From Heligmosomoides polygyrus polygyrus (lineage: Eukaryota > Nematoda > Chromadorea > Rhabditida > Heligmosomidae), in assembly GCA_947396885.1 (NCBI GenBank), contig OX377202.1:23994001-24058000 (forward strand): 64,000 bases of DNA, given 5' to 3'. The notes below the pieces were generated by a model. It saw nothing but the letters and a program-made list of their open reading frames with translations, searched no databases and was not told the DNA's origin. Positions 1-9,862 of this stretch are shown piece after piece; positions within the stretch are counted from its first letter, which is position 1; every line of letters begins with the position of its first letter. A program made the translations under genes and the position numbers.

Positions 1-287
1 CCAACTGCGCCGTCGAGACATACCTCTCCGGGTGTCGTAGGAGTTGATGATAGTTGCGCGCACGCTTTCAGACCTCCTTTTCAAGTCCTCAAAAAAGCGT
101 TCAGCAAAAACTTACTGTGGTTCTGGACACCGCCCACGTGCCGTACATCCTGCCAAAATAGCTTCGCAAAAGCTCACCTTGAGTTGGAGCCTTTCCTTGT
201 AAGCTTTCTAATAAATCGCCGGATGAACTATTTCATGGTTGTAAGGTCAGACTATGTATACACGCATCTTCTCACTTTGGTAGGAAT
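1..287. other. No recognisable feature
   Basis: I see no exon, RNA gene or repeat family here. A run of short poor-quality open frames is present but none has splice signals or coding character. Confidence 0.5.
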
Positions 288-445
288 AAGGATAAAGGAT
301 AAAGGACTCAACCCCTTCTGGGATGCGCCACACATCCTACTTCTAGGGAATGACGTGAAGGCGAGTTTAATGCGTATTTGGTTATACAACGACTTGCGAT
401 GGCCGGTCCATGATAAAGTCAGCATTTTATTTCATTCATTTGTTC
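288..445 (-). mobile_element. SINE-A fragment (3' half)
   Basis: Reverse-strand 3' half of the tRNA-derived SINE-A family, recognised by the AAGGATAAAGGATAAAGG tail, the GGGATGCGCCACACATCC block and the CGACTTGCGATGGCCGG block shared with the good copies at 59-62 kb. The tRNA-like head is missing, so the copy is truncated. Confidence 0.75.
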
Positions 446-879
446 TTTCCAATGTTATTGATGGGGCAAATGTACGCACTGAATGAAAAAGTAGAGTAAT
501 TGGGTGAGAAACACTAAAAAAGCTGAAAGGAAAGAAGATAGTGCCGACAACTTACAAGGGATGTCAACGGACGTCCCGTGGCAATTTTGAAAGCGACCTA
601 TTGTGGGTAGTAGGAGACTGTATGAAAAGCACTGTAGTGATTTTCAAATTTCCTGCGGACATTTGGGTAGGTCAAAAATTGCAAAAAACCGTTTCATTTC
701 AGCGCGTGCCGATAAAGCAAAACTGACGCCTAGAACTGCCATGTTGTGGTTAGAATCTAACTTGCGAAAGGTTTGGGGCTGGAACAGTAGCGTAATTACA
801 GCGATTTCACAATTTTCTTGTTAGCGATACAGTAAACGAAGTGGAATATTGAGGTGCGTTGCTCACCACCAGTGCCGCA

Positions 880-955
880 GCGACCGGATGGCCGAGTGGG
901 GTGGGCTTGTGGGAAAAGGGTCGTGGGTTCGGATCCGGCGGTGGTGTTCCTGCAT
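880..955 (+). ncRNA. tRNA-like segment (Ser/Leu-type A box) in left arm
   Basis: A perfect A box TGGCCGAGTGG at 889-899 and a B-box-like GGTTCGGATCC at 926-936 are spaced as in a Pol III internal promoter. The GGCCGAGTGG form is typical of serine and leucine tRNAs. I could not fold a credible acceptor stem, so this is a tRNA-derived promoter remnant and probably not a functional tRNA. Confidence 0.55.
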
Positions 956-1599
956 CGCTGGTCTTACTTCATCCATTTTTGTCGATATAAAGTGTAACTT
1001 GACCACGGTAGTGTACCTTACTGACGTTATTACTTTATTTTAATCTGGATGGCACGATATAAACACAAAAATAAACACCAAAAGCGCAACAGCATTCATA
1101 GTACATAGTTGGCCATTGAGGAGGAGCAGGCGACTTTTCTTTGCCTACAAAATAGATGGCTTCAGAACTCCAAAGTCGAGGAAAAATATTACTATTATAA
1201 TTTTATTTATTATTATTTATTGTTTATATTTATATTTCAATTAATTAAATAACTAATATATTTATGTTTGATTTTTTTCGACCCCTCTTCGACCTCTGGT
1301 GAAAAAGTACGACAGTATCAATCTGTCTTCTTCATCCTCAACCAACCACATTGCTAGTGATCTCACGTCCGTCACACACACATACACACACAGCGAAGCG
1401 CAGGGTGTAGACTGGTCGCCGGACGATAACGATGATGTGGGTGGTACCACGTCTCCTTGTAACCGTAGAAAGATGCTGTATGTGAGGCCGTGAGATCACT
1501 TGCAATATGGTTGGTTGAGGACGAAGCAGACAGATAGGTACTGTTATACTTTCTTTCCAGAGGTCGAAGAGGGGTCGAAAAAAATCAAACATAAATATT

Positions 1600-1690
1600 T
1601 TAATTAATTAATTAATTACAAATACAATTGTAAGTAACAAATAAATAATGAAATATAATGAATATAAATAAATAAATAAATAAATAAAAT
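1600..1690. repeat. AT-rich simple repeats (TTAA)n and (AAAT)n
   Basis: TTAATTAATTAATTAATT near 1603 and AATAAATAAATAAATAAA near 1668 lie in the inner right arm of the palindrome. The left arm is also AT-rich (1197-1260), but not the same repeat. Confidence 0.8.
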
Positions 1691-1999
1691 CTTTCTTATT
1701 CAACTTTTTCAAAATTCCCTCGATCTTTGGAGTTGTGCAGTACACTAGTACTGACAGATCCACCGTCAATGCTGAACGAATATGGTCAAGATAAAGAATA
1801 TTAGCTGTTTTGTAGGTAAAAAAAGGTCGCCTTCTCAGTGGCCAATCGAACTATGTATTGTGGACGCCGTTGCTTTGGGTGTTTATTTTTGTGTTTATAT
1901 CGTGTCATCCAGGTTAAAATAAAGTTATAATGTCAGTATGGTACACTACCGTGGTCAAGATACACTTTATATCTACAAAAATGGATTGAGCAAGACATC

Positions 2000-2080
2000 A
2001 ATGCAGGAGCAGCACCTTCGGATCTAAGCCTTCGCCCTTTTTCCCGCAAACCCGCCCCCTTAGCCACTCGGCCATACGGT
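2000..2080 (-). ncRNA. tRNA-like segment in right arm of the palindrome
   Basis: On the minus strand this is the partner of the segment at 880-955. It keeps TGGCCGAGTGG (2064-2074) followed by CTAAGG, which is even closer to tRNA-Ser/Leu than the left copy. Its B box has drifted to GGCTTAGATCC (2020-2030). Different mutations in the two arms show they have evolved separately. Confidence 0.55.
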
Positions 2081-2395
2081 CGCTGCGGCGGTGGTGGTGG
2101 CCGCGCACTTCAATGTTCCACTTCGGTTACTGTATCGCTTGTGAAATTGCTGTAATTACGCTATTGTTCCATCCCAAACCTTTTGCAGGTTAGATTCTAA
2201 CCACGGCATGGCACTTCTAGGCGTCAGTTTTGTTTTATCGGGCCGCACTGAAATGTAACGGTTTTTCAATTTTTGACCTACCCAGGTGTCGCAGGAAATT
2301 TGAAAATCATTACAGTGCTTCTCATGCAGTCCCCTACAACCCTCAATAGGTCACTTTTAAAACTTTCACGGGACGTTCATTGACCTCCCTTGTTA

Positions 2396-2651
2396 GAGAA
2401 GTGAGAAAAATTAATCCAAAAGGAAGAAAGCAAAAAACTTAATTGAGCTCAGCTGGAGCAAAATCAGTGCGAGGGGCTTAAACGCATTCCTTTTAATTTT
2501 GTTTAGAAAGTACAAATCTGCAGTTTACCGAACGTTGAGCCAGGTGATATGCAGATGGGCATGATAGTACTGCCATAGGATGTAACCAAGACGAGCGGGT
2601 CTCATTTCAAAAACCCTCTTTAAAGTGGTGTGCACCCGAGGCCCAGATAAG
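2396..2651. other. No recognisable feature
   Basis: Flank of the palindrome. Nothing identified. Confidence 0.5.
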
Positions 2652-2778
2652 TCAGGTGCCGAATCACCGACCCCAGAGGGATGGAAGGCTTGTTGGCCTG
2701 GGCGAGAAGACTGAACCAGGAACCTGGAATAGGGTGCAAGCGACGGCCGCCATCTCCTCTGGTTGCGCTACACACGGT
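2652..2778 (-). mobile_element. SINE-A fragment (5' half)
   Basis: Reverse-strand copy of the tRNA-like head and first body block: CACCGACCCCAGAGGGATGG, GGCCTGGGCGAGAA and the inverse B box GAACCAGGAACC, ending in TGCGCTACACACG, the inverse A-box region. The 3' half is absent. Confidence 0.8.
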
Positions 2779-2844
2779 CCCCACACCCACCTTTCTCATT
2801 CACTCTGGTATTCCTAGAAAAATAAGCTCTCGTTCAGTATATTT

Positions 2845-3110
2845 GCAACGCCTTACACCACCGGCGGTGCTTGACCTGACGACCTGATAATGTGAGCCTT
2901 AGGGCCTGTGGCTCTAACGTTTCTCCAATTCACTGGAACTAGTTGTTTAGCTCAGCCAACATACGGATGTTACGTCAGGTCAAACACCGCCCGTGGTGTA
3001 AGACGTAGCATTGCTGCCGGAAAGCAGAAGGTGCGAGTTCGAGTCCCGCCTGGTGCAAGAATTTTGATCGCAACAAAACATCCTGTAACAACATATAGGC
3101 TCTCTCCCAG
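2845..3110. mobile_element. SINE-B copy (+) with an inverted partial copy
   Basis: From about 2960 on the plus strand there is a tRNA-like element with B box GAGTTCGAGTCCC (3036-3048), preceded by GTGGTGTAAGACGTAGCATT and followed by TTTTGATCGCAACAAAACATC. The same start block runs in reverse at about 2845-2885 (CGCCTTACACCACCGGCGGTGC). I name this family SINE-B. Other copies are at 25.2, 30.6 and 38.2-38.4 kb. Confidence 0.65.
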
Positions 3111-3137
3111 ATTTTCCATTTCCAGAACATAGCGATA

Positions 3138-3217
3138 GAGGCGTGGTTGGCTTGGGTGGGATTCGGAGTCCAAATTGGTTCGTGACCACGGCGCCTCTAC
3201 CTACTGCGCTACGTACT
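3138..3217 (-). mobile_element. Degenerate SINE-A head
   Basis: A reverse-strand remnant with GGTTGGCTTGGGTGGGA, CGGCGCCTC and CTACTGCGCTAC, corresponding to the tRNA-like head. It abuts the SINE-B copy. Confidence 0.6.
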
Positions 3218-4750
3218 CACTAAATAAGAGACGTACCTATGAAGGATAGTCACGGCGTAGTTCTTCGAGACGAGTCTCTCGCTGCCGTCTTTCAGCGTCA
3301 GTAACAGAGTCATAATTAGATTCGCAGTGTTTAAAGCTGCAAGTTTTCAGCAATTCGGAGGTATTGAAATGGAGTCTTTAGAGACACTAGGACGCAACAC
3401 CGACCTTCCATGTTTCTCACTGAAATCGATGCCTTTTGACAAGAAATTTGTACGTTTCCTCCTCCTGTTGTGATGTTTCTGAAATGAATGGTGAACAACT
3501 CAGAGGCTCGGCTGAGTGTTTAGGAATGGTTCGATTTTTCGTTCTTAGCAGTGGAAAAGACAATAAGATATTAAAAAGTGAGCGACTACTAACATCAGAG
3601 AGACCTACCCGTCAAAGAAGCTCTGACTGCAGGCGGATTGAACGGCTTCAGAGAGCAGCCCTTCGTGGATATGGTAGATGGCGTGATGCCGTGAGTGAAT
3701 TGTCGATGGGGCGAATTTGGCTCCTTGGTGGTTGGGCGATGTGACTCCCGAATGGTAAGTTCGAACAGCTCCGTAGGGAAGCAACAGTGGCTGACCGATG
3801 AGGAGGTAGCTCATCGTTGCCACTAAACATCGAACAATTTAGCAGGAGTCGTATAAAATTCATATGTAATAAATCAGTGTGAAAACAAATACACTAGAAC
3901 CTTTAAAGAAACAGAGACGAATTTGTTTTTTGCGCAATAAAAATAAAAATAATTGCGTAGATCAAAATTTGCTTTAAAAGATGATACATAGGCTTGCGAT
4001 CGTGTAACGGCTCTTCATTGAACTGAATTTGACTAATTATCTGCTCCATTCAATAAGATGACATACTGTTAACTGCCCGCTCATCTCAGCTGATTCGTGA
4101 TCAGAAGCTCTAGATGAGAGATCGCTCTATGAAACAGCACATCCCCTTTGGGACATTGCAGCCGCGTTTCTAAGGCAAAATGTCAAAACAAACCTTCGTT
4201 GACCGGCAGTAGAAGTTTGAGACCAGCCAGAGTTTTCCGAATCTTCCCGTCAAGTATGCCCACTAGGCTGTCGCAGAGTATTCCTTCGAGATCTTCCCTA
4301 AAATCCATTGCTAGCCTGGGGAAAGTACCACCGTTGCTTGCACTTACTTCATAGTGTCCCGCAAGCGTTTACGAGCCAGCCATCGAAGAATGCCTCCAGT
4401 CACTTCAATCTTGTCTTCGCTGTGCCAGATGCTACTGCAAAGTACCGACGTTTTAATTGGGAGCAAAGAGTAGATCTTTGTTGGAGAAGAAACGTGCAGA
4501 AAGTTTCTAGTCTGTCTCAAATAGATCGAGCGGTGAATTGAACTGGCCCGAAACTGCACTGGTGTAGTGTTCCAATATTCACCCACAGTCTCAGTAATTT
4601 TAGACCTATAAGGGCTATAAGGTCGGCCTTTTATAGGATGCGGGACGCACATCATGTTTAATCCACTGCAAACAATTCTGGAAACAACTCTCCGACTCTG
4701 GAGAGATGCTGACATAAACCACCTAGGCATGAGAGGAACCCACGATCAAC
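3218..4750. other. 1.5 kb without an assigned feature
   Basis: I could not assign an exon or a repeat family here. A 128-codon open frame on the minus strand (4344-4730) has no recognisable motif, splice context or compositional support, so I leave it uncalled. Confidence 0.45.
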
Positions 4751-4886
4751 AGGGTGTCTCAAAGAAAATGTATACACTGATTGAAAGGTGATAACTTTGC
4801 TCACATTAAATGCGCTAAAAACTTTGACGGCTCACATGAAAGCTTAAGAAAGTGGAAATTACACGACATATGAGCGGTATGGAATG

Positions 4887-5013
4887 CGCACTTTGTTACC
4901 AATTCACCGACCCCGGAGGGGTGAAAGGCTTGGTTGGCCCGGGTCCGAACCAGGAACCTGGTATCAGGTGCAGGCGACAGCCGGCGCCTCCTCCGACTGC
5001 GCTTCACGCGCCC
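4887..5013 (-). mobile_element. SINE-A fragment (5' half)
   Basis: Reverse-strand head and first body block: CCAATTCACCGACCCCGGAG, GGTTGGCCCGGG, GAACCAGGAACCTGG, GACTGCGCTTCACGCGCCC. It sits just inside the left inverted repeat of the surrounding element. Confidence 0.85.
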
Positions 5014-5091
5014 AAAGGTTCCTATTGATTGATTTGTGCTTCTTTTAAAGACTAAAACCTAAAAACACACTATGGCTTGCTAAAAATACAG

Positions 5092-5640
5092 GGTGTCTTA
5101 AGAAATGCACGGTACTATGTATTTGAAAGGTTCTAACGTTGCTACTTGTGGAGCTTTTAAAGATGTTTGAGACTAATATGGAATAAATAGTCAAGATTGT
5201 GTGACTAAAAAACCGTGTCCTCGCCTAAACCTTGCATTTAGGACTCGATTGATTGTGTATTGGCGAATGCTTGTTGTGATCTTGTTACTACTTGGCCAGA
5301 TTAACCTATTCTGTGCTTCTTTTAACGTTTACAGTTTCACAATCATGTGAAAGGCACGTGATATGTAAGTTTAGTGATTACAAAATTTAAATCTGAACAA
5401 GAGCCCCATTTTACAAAACGGATTCTGTAGACTGAAGGAGCAACATTCAAGTTAAATGGAGAGGTTAATTGGCAACTGCAGCAACTGAGCAACGGAAAAC
5501 GTTAAACGATGCAAAGCACAAGTTAAATGGGCCAAGTAGTAGCAAGATTGTAACAGGCATTCAGCTGATGCACAATCAATCGAGTCCGAAATGCAAGGTT
5601 TAAGCGGAGGCATGGCGCAATCTTAGAGCCCTGCGCTTTC
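5092..5640. repeat. Inner fold-back element
   Basis: It begins with CAGGGTGTCTTAAGAAATGC, a diverged version of the outer element's end. The arm at about 5205-5345 (CCTAAACCTTGCATTTAGGA, CTTGTTACTACTTGGCC) is complementary to about 5490-5630. A third copy of the CAATCAATCGAGT motif is at about 6005. This suggests related elements inserted in each other or serial inversion. Confidence 0.7.
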
Positions 5641-6309
5641 ATACCCTGCATTTTTCGCAAGCATAGCGCGCTCTCAAGTTTTCATTTACATTTTCATTTA
5701 TTGCACAAGTTGTGCCCCTTAAACAAACAACAGTAGGCAGGAACAAGAACATATGCTGCAGTGTGAGTGTTTTTCAATCCTTTGATCCTAAATGTTTAGG
5801 AATCTTTTATAAGATTTGTTATCGTAGCAAACTCGTAGTCAGTAAATGGAGAGACGCGAAATGAATATAGCGGCAGCAGTACGAAAAGAAAAGTAGATAG
5901 AAAAAGAGCTTTGTTTGTTTTAAAAGTTTTGAACCTGAAAAAGCGCAATTAAATGGATACGGCAACTTTTTGAAAAAATTATACCAAGTAGTCAAGCGAA
6001 ACACAATCAATCGAGTGTAAAACGCGAAATTTCAGAGGAGTGCATGACGCTTTCCATACCGCTCATATGTCGTATAATTTCCACTTTCTTAAGCTTTCGT
6101 AGAGCCCTTAACTTCTCCAGTATCTTTACTGCGAGAAAAGTTTTCACCTCTCAAACAGTGCATACATCTTTTTGAGACACCCTGTATTTAAGGTGCGCTG
6201 CATTAACTCAATTTCAATGCTCTCTCTTAGACAACAGATAATTAAATTTCAAACTCGCTCAAACAGAGAACGGAGCATTTCACCACAAAGGCCGAGCTTA
6301 CTCAAAGAT

Positions 6310-6598
6310 AAAATGAAAAAGGATAAAGTACAGCGTTAGTCATTCCCGTTTGGAGATGCGCCACGCACTCTACCTCTACGGGATGTCGCAGAGACGAATT
6401 GGTTGTGTATTTGGCCACACAATGACTTGCGGGGCCAGTCGATGAACAATTCAGCGCTTATCCTTTCTAGACAGGTCTGCTACCAATTCACCGGCCCCGG
6501 AGGGATGGAGGGCTTGGTTGGCCTGGGCGAGAAATCCGAACCAGATACCTGGTTTCGGGTACACGCTACTGCCGGCACCTTCTCCGATCACGTCACAC
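6310..6598 (-). mobile_element. SINE-A, nearly full length
   Basis: Reverse-strand copy with tail AAAAAGGATAAAG, 3' block GAGATGCGCCACGCACTC, middle block CAATGACTTGCGG, and head up to the inverse A-box area. The head is partly decayed (GATCACGTCACACC instead of GACTGCGC). Confidence 0.85.
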
Positions 6599-7351
6599 CG
6601 CCCCTTCCATTTCTCGTGCGTTTCACGCAAAACGAAATGGACACCTGTTTAGATTTGCCCATCATCAGGCGGAACACATTTAGCTCACAGGGAAAAAATC
6701 CATAAAAAATCAAAAATCTTAAATAGGTATTGCAATTGAAAGGCACTAAAAGTAGCGGACAGGCCTGTCGTTTCATTCATATTAATGAAATATGAATGCT
6801 CAAGGGAGCATTCAGATGGACGCGGTGCAATATGGAGACGTCTGGCAGCGTTGAAGAGATCCCAATCCAGTTTAAGTAAAGGAAAGAGATTTGTAGTGGA
6901 CGCTTCCTAGGAAAACAAGACCATAAGCGTATTGGTCCTAGAACTCGAAGGACCCGGAAATCTGCCAGAGGCCGGTTTCATGAACGACTTTGCCCAGGTT
7001 TACATATGTGGGCATTAGGTAGAAATTGAAGCATTAACTGAAATTCACAAAAGGTAGAGGTAGGAGAATGGTGGAGTAGAATTATATGATTCACCGAATT
7101 ATACCACAACGTGACTAACAAAATTGCTCCTTGCTCGCTATCCTCTATTGGTAGGCTTATCCATTACCATTAACCTTTTACCCTACCAAGCGTGAATCTG
7201 ACCTCAGGAGACATTTCAAGGAAATGATGGAAAGACTGTCAAAAGTGTTCTAAAGATGGATGGATAGATTGGCGTTCTATCCTTCACGTACACGTCTAGC
7301 ACAATTTCACCCGTGATAGATGATAGATTTCACTCGAGATAGATGAATGTT
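6599..7351. other. No assigned feature
   Basis: Possible downstream exons of the minus-strand gene at 7.5-8.8 kb could lie here, but I could not identify any with confidence. Confidence 0.4.
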
Positions 7352-7430
7352 CCAGGGGAACCCGAACCAAGAACTTTGAATCGGCCTGCACGGCGGTCGC
7401 GCATTACTGACTGCGCTACCATTGCCTAAT
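7352..7430 (-). mobile_element. Degenerate SINE-A head
   Basis: Reverse-strand remnant: GAACCCGAACCAAGAACTTTG and CTGACTGCGCTACCA. It lies just 3' of exon 3 of the minus-strand gene, within its presumed intron. Confidence 0.55.
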
Positions 7431-7495
7431 TCACCAGGCCATCGAAGCTTGGGTCACATGTGATTTGCTATAAAATTCTGTGGCAACAAGCTCAC

Positions 7496-8766
7496 CATAA
7501 GCCAGACATACCACGATATTTCCTGGTTGAGATACGGTATTCCTCCGATGTTAATCGGGACCAGTGGCCCGAGTGAAGCGTTCAGATCACGAATGTTTAG
7601 CTGGAAGTCGCCGGTGTTCTCAAGAATCAGCACGTTGTGTCTGTAGTTGCCGTGAAGTCGAGCGTGTAGGTGCTCAATCTGAATGATAACTAGAAACACT
7701 TGACCTCTTCAAGGTAAGGCGAAGCAAAATACAGTCCCTTACTATTATACACTCATGTACTAAGCGTACGTAGCTAATAATTAAGCGCCTTTTAGCGTTC
7801 TACTTGCCCCATGCTCTTCAGGTGCAAACGTTGGAAGCAACGAAACAGCGTGAGCTATTAGTCGTTCCGTTATGTTATTAAGTTGTGTGAGAAGCTCCAC
7901 ACTGAAGGTAAGAAATACCCTTAGATGGTAGTCACCGTCGGAGACGACAGACTCTGTCAACTCGACATCAACGTTTGTCACCACGATGTCGGTGAGCTCG
8001 ACTTTTCCGAGACATCTTTTCTTCCTAATCGTCGGTATAGAATGGTTCTCGAGAGCTTCCTCATATTCGGTGCGAAGACTACGGATGAAGGAGGTGATAC
8101 CTCTGGGTTGTGTCTGAAATAAGGAAAGTGTAGGTGGAGCACTCGAAGTGTTCTTGGAGTTAAAGTGGCACCATGCATAAGTTTTTTATACTCTTTTTAT
8201 ACATCGGGATATTTTACACAATTTTCGTTTTTAAGAACGAAGGCTTGAATGTTGAACTGAGCATGCGGCGGTTTGCGACGGAAAAATCCGTCGCAAACCG
8301 CCGCATGCTCATAACTCCTTTAATTTTAAGTGTTTTGAGAAACTGTTGGCATGTGTAGATCTCAAGGAGACGTTCGATTCGTCTCCTTGAGATCTACACA
8401 ATTATATATGAAACTTTACCATACCTCCGCATTTTCACCGTGGGTGGCATAAAACAACTGCAGCAGGCTTTTGCGAATACAGCACCTTATTTTCCAGGAC
8501 CTGCATTTGACAAGCAGTGTTTTCGGAGTATCTCAAGCATGTAGTATGGTATCAGACGTTAAAGCCACTGGATTAGCATTGAAATAGAGCGGGAAAGTTG
8601 CTTTCAAACTCACATCCGTTGAAAGTAATACTTTAGAATGGAAAGAATAAAAGTCAAATATTGGTTTCTTCAAAAATAATATGCATCTAAGCTGATACAC
8701 CCAATTTAAAATACCTCCGCTAAACACCTGTTTAGCTACGCAAAGAACCATTATCAAGCACAACAT
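7496..8766 (-). CDS. Secreted BPI/LBP-like (TULIP-domain) protein, first three exons
   Basis: A minus-strand gene start inferred from splice signals. Exon 1 is 8766-8728, encoding a hydrophobic leader (MLCLIMVLCVAKQ) with donor CAG|GTGTTT. Exon 2 is 8113-7919, with acceptor ATTTCAG and donor AGG|GTATTT. Exon 3 is 7678-7496, with acceptor CATTCAG and donor ATG|GTGAGC. All three join in phase 0. The 137 predicted residues hold a signal-peptide-like start, an amphipathic block (FIRSLRTEYEEALENHSIP), then alternating strands (GKVELTDIVV, NVDVEL, HLRIEHLHARLHGNY, GDFQLNIRDLNASLG). This resembles the N-terminal barrel of BPI/LBP/CETP lipid-transfer proteins. The leader and fold suggest an extracellular lipid binder. 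Family assignment is inference from pattern. Intron 1 contains an FB-C repeat. The 3' part of the gene was not found. Confidence 0.5.
8258..8311. repeat. Perfect 25-bp inverted repeat with AAAA loop
   Basis: Left arm 8258-8282 (TGAGCATGCGGCGGTTTGCG...) is exactly complementary to 8287-8311. The right arm matches the other FB-C copies, so the left arm looks like a newly made inverted copy. Confidence 0.95.
8352..8400. repeat. Perfect 21-bp inverted repeat with 7-nt loop
   Basis: Left arm 8352-8372 (TGTGTAGATCTCAAGGAGAC...) is exactly complementary to 8380-8400, with loop TTCGATT. The right arm is the ancestral FB-C sequence. This is a second inverted duplication 40 bp from the first. Confidence 0.95.
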
Positions 8767-9121
8767 GTCATTCGTGGTGATCCATCTCGGCAAATATTTC
8801 ACATTCAGGAAACTCTAGACTTCTGGGATCGATGAATCTGCAGAGGTCGGTTTCATCACAAGGTCATTATTGACCAACATTTTTCTCAAAAGGTCTGGGA
8901 AACATCTGATAAAAATTGCTGTTCTAGAAAGATCTCCTCCTACAAAAAGTTTTTACGAGCAACAAGGTGTCTAAAACGAAATGTTGACATGTTAATAACA
9001 TTTTCATCATCACCTAGAAGTAGGTTGAGCTCATTAAGATTTCGATACGTGAGGAAGTTCGACCTAACTTTAGACCTGACAACTCTGGGATACAACCTAA
9101 GTCTTCCTATCCGATTTCTGG

Positions 9122-9862
9122 TCAGTGGCACACCAAAAAACTCTTTATTGAAAGCTTCCTAGTTATAATTTTGAATAGCATGATCAGGTCCGTTATCTTC
9201 CGCCTACTGCACAGGGAGGGTAAACCTAGTTGTCTGGCCCTATCAGCACCATTGGGAATGTCGGCATAGCCCATTCTAAAGCACCTCATAAGCAGCTTTC
9301 TCGTGTAGTTGTTTTGGACGCTTTCAAGGAACTTAATAAATTTCGTTTGACAGGGATTAAACACAGTGGTGACAAATTCCATGATGGGTCTCACATAGCA
9401 TATGTAGGCACGTATGAGAGTCTTAAGGTCGTTTATCATCAGTACCTTGAACAGGTTATAAGTCCGATAGTTTGCTTTGTTTACAAGCGTTTCGTAGTGT
9501 GCACCAAAATTGAGGTCACTAGATATGAGAATGCCTAAGTCCTTAGCTTCCGTAACCTGTTCCAGGTTAATGCCCTTAAGCATATAGATTGGAGATTACG
9601 TCTGGTGCTTAGACTGTATTACAAGACATCGCGATTTCTCAGCAGCAAGAGGAAGCTCCCAGCATTCTGCCCATTTTTCAATAAAATTGATGGCTTCTTG
9701 AATTACATTGGATACCGCAGGTTTGTCAACCTCTTTGTAAATTTTTACGTCGTCGGCGTGCATTTTACATAAAACTCCAAATCTGGATACAGCCTCAGGA
9801 AGCTCATAGGTGTACAACAAAAAAAATGACCGGTGATAGAACTCCGCCCTGCGGTACCCCAC
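9122..9862 (-). pseudogene. Reverse transcriptase ADD box and thumb region
   Basis: Two successive frames on the same strand. The first (9862-9596) carries HADDVKIYKEVDKP and a following helix ending in LAAEKSRCLVIQ. The second (9583-9122) begins ILKGINLEQ-type sequence and continues with VTEAKDLGILISSDLNF, HYETLVNKANYRTYNL and a C-terminal helical region (FLESVQNNYTRKLLMRC). This matches the order of the LINE thumb. One stop codon separates them. Confidence 0.85.

Larger units (their letters stand above)
550..2395. repeat. 1.85-kb fold-back palindrome with tRNA-like Pol III boxes in both arms
   Basis: The sequence from about 550 to 1375 is the imperfect reverse complement of about 1490 to 2395. 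Matching blocks run from the outer edge (CGTCCCGTG, CTGCATGAGAAGCACTGTA type) through a tRNA-like segment to inner blocks such as TTTTTTTCGACCCCTCTTCG. The inner arms are AT-rich and more diverged. The central loop is roughly 1376-1489. No transposase frame was found inside. It could be a non-autonomous fold-back transposon or an inverted pair of one tRNA-derived element. The family is unknown to me. Confidence 0.85.
4751..6187. repeat. Inverted-repeat element (about 1.44 kb) with nested insertions
   Basis: Terminal inverted repeats of about 140 bp. The left end reads CAGGGTGTCTCAAAGAAAAT and the right end reads the same inward as CAGGGTGTCTCAAAAAGATG. Both continue through CTTAAGAAAGTGGAAATT and CGACATATGAGCGGTATGG. 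A SINE-A fragment (4887-5013) and an inner fold-back (about 5092-5640) lie inside. No transposase frame is visible. The TIR resembles mariner-type ends in general form, which suggests a non-autonomous DNA element. Confidence 0.8.
8250..8550 (+). repeat. Dispersed repeat FB-C, copy 1, carrying two perfect hairpins
   Basis: Shares GTCGCAAACC, CATGCTCATAACTCCTTTAA, GAGATCTACACA and ACTTTACCA-CTCCGCATTTTC blocks with about 20700-21050 (+) and 36440-36715 (-). It lies in intron 1 of the minus-strand gene. Unlike the other copies it contains two exact inverted duplications of its own sequence, annotated separately. Confidence 0.75.

Noticed and set aside
880..955. Functional tRNA gene
   Set aside because: A and B boxes are present but no matching acceptor or anticodon stems could be drawn.
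3020..3060. Functional tRNA from the SINE-B head
   Set aside because: Good B box, but the upstream half does not fold and copies are dispersed with a common body.
4344..4730. 128-codon open frame on the minus strand
   Set aside because: No motif, no splice sites, irregular codons; likely chance in a region of moderate composition.
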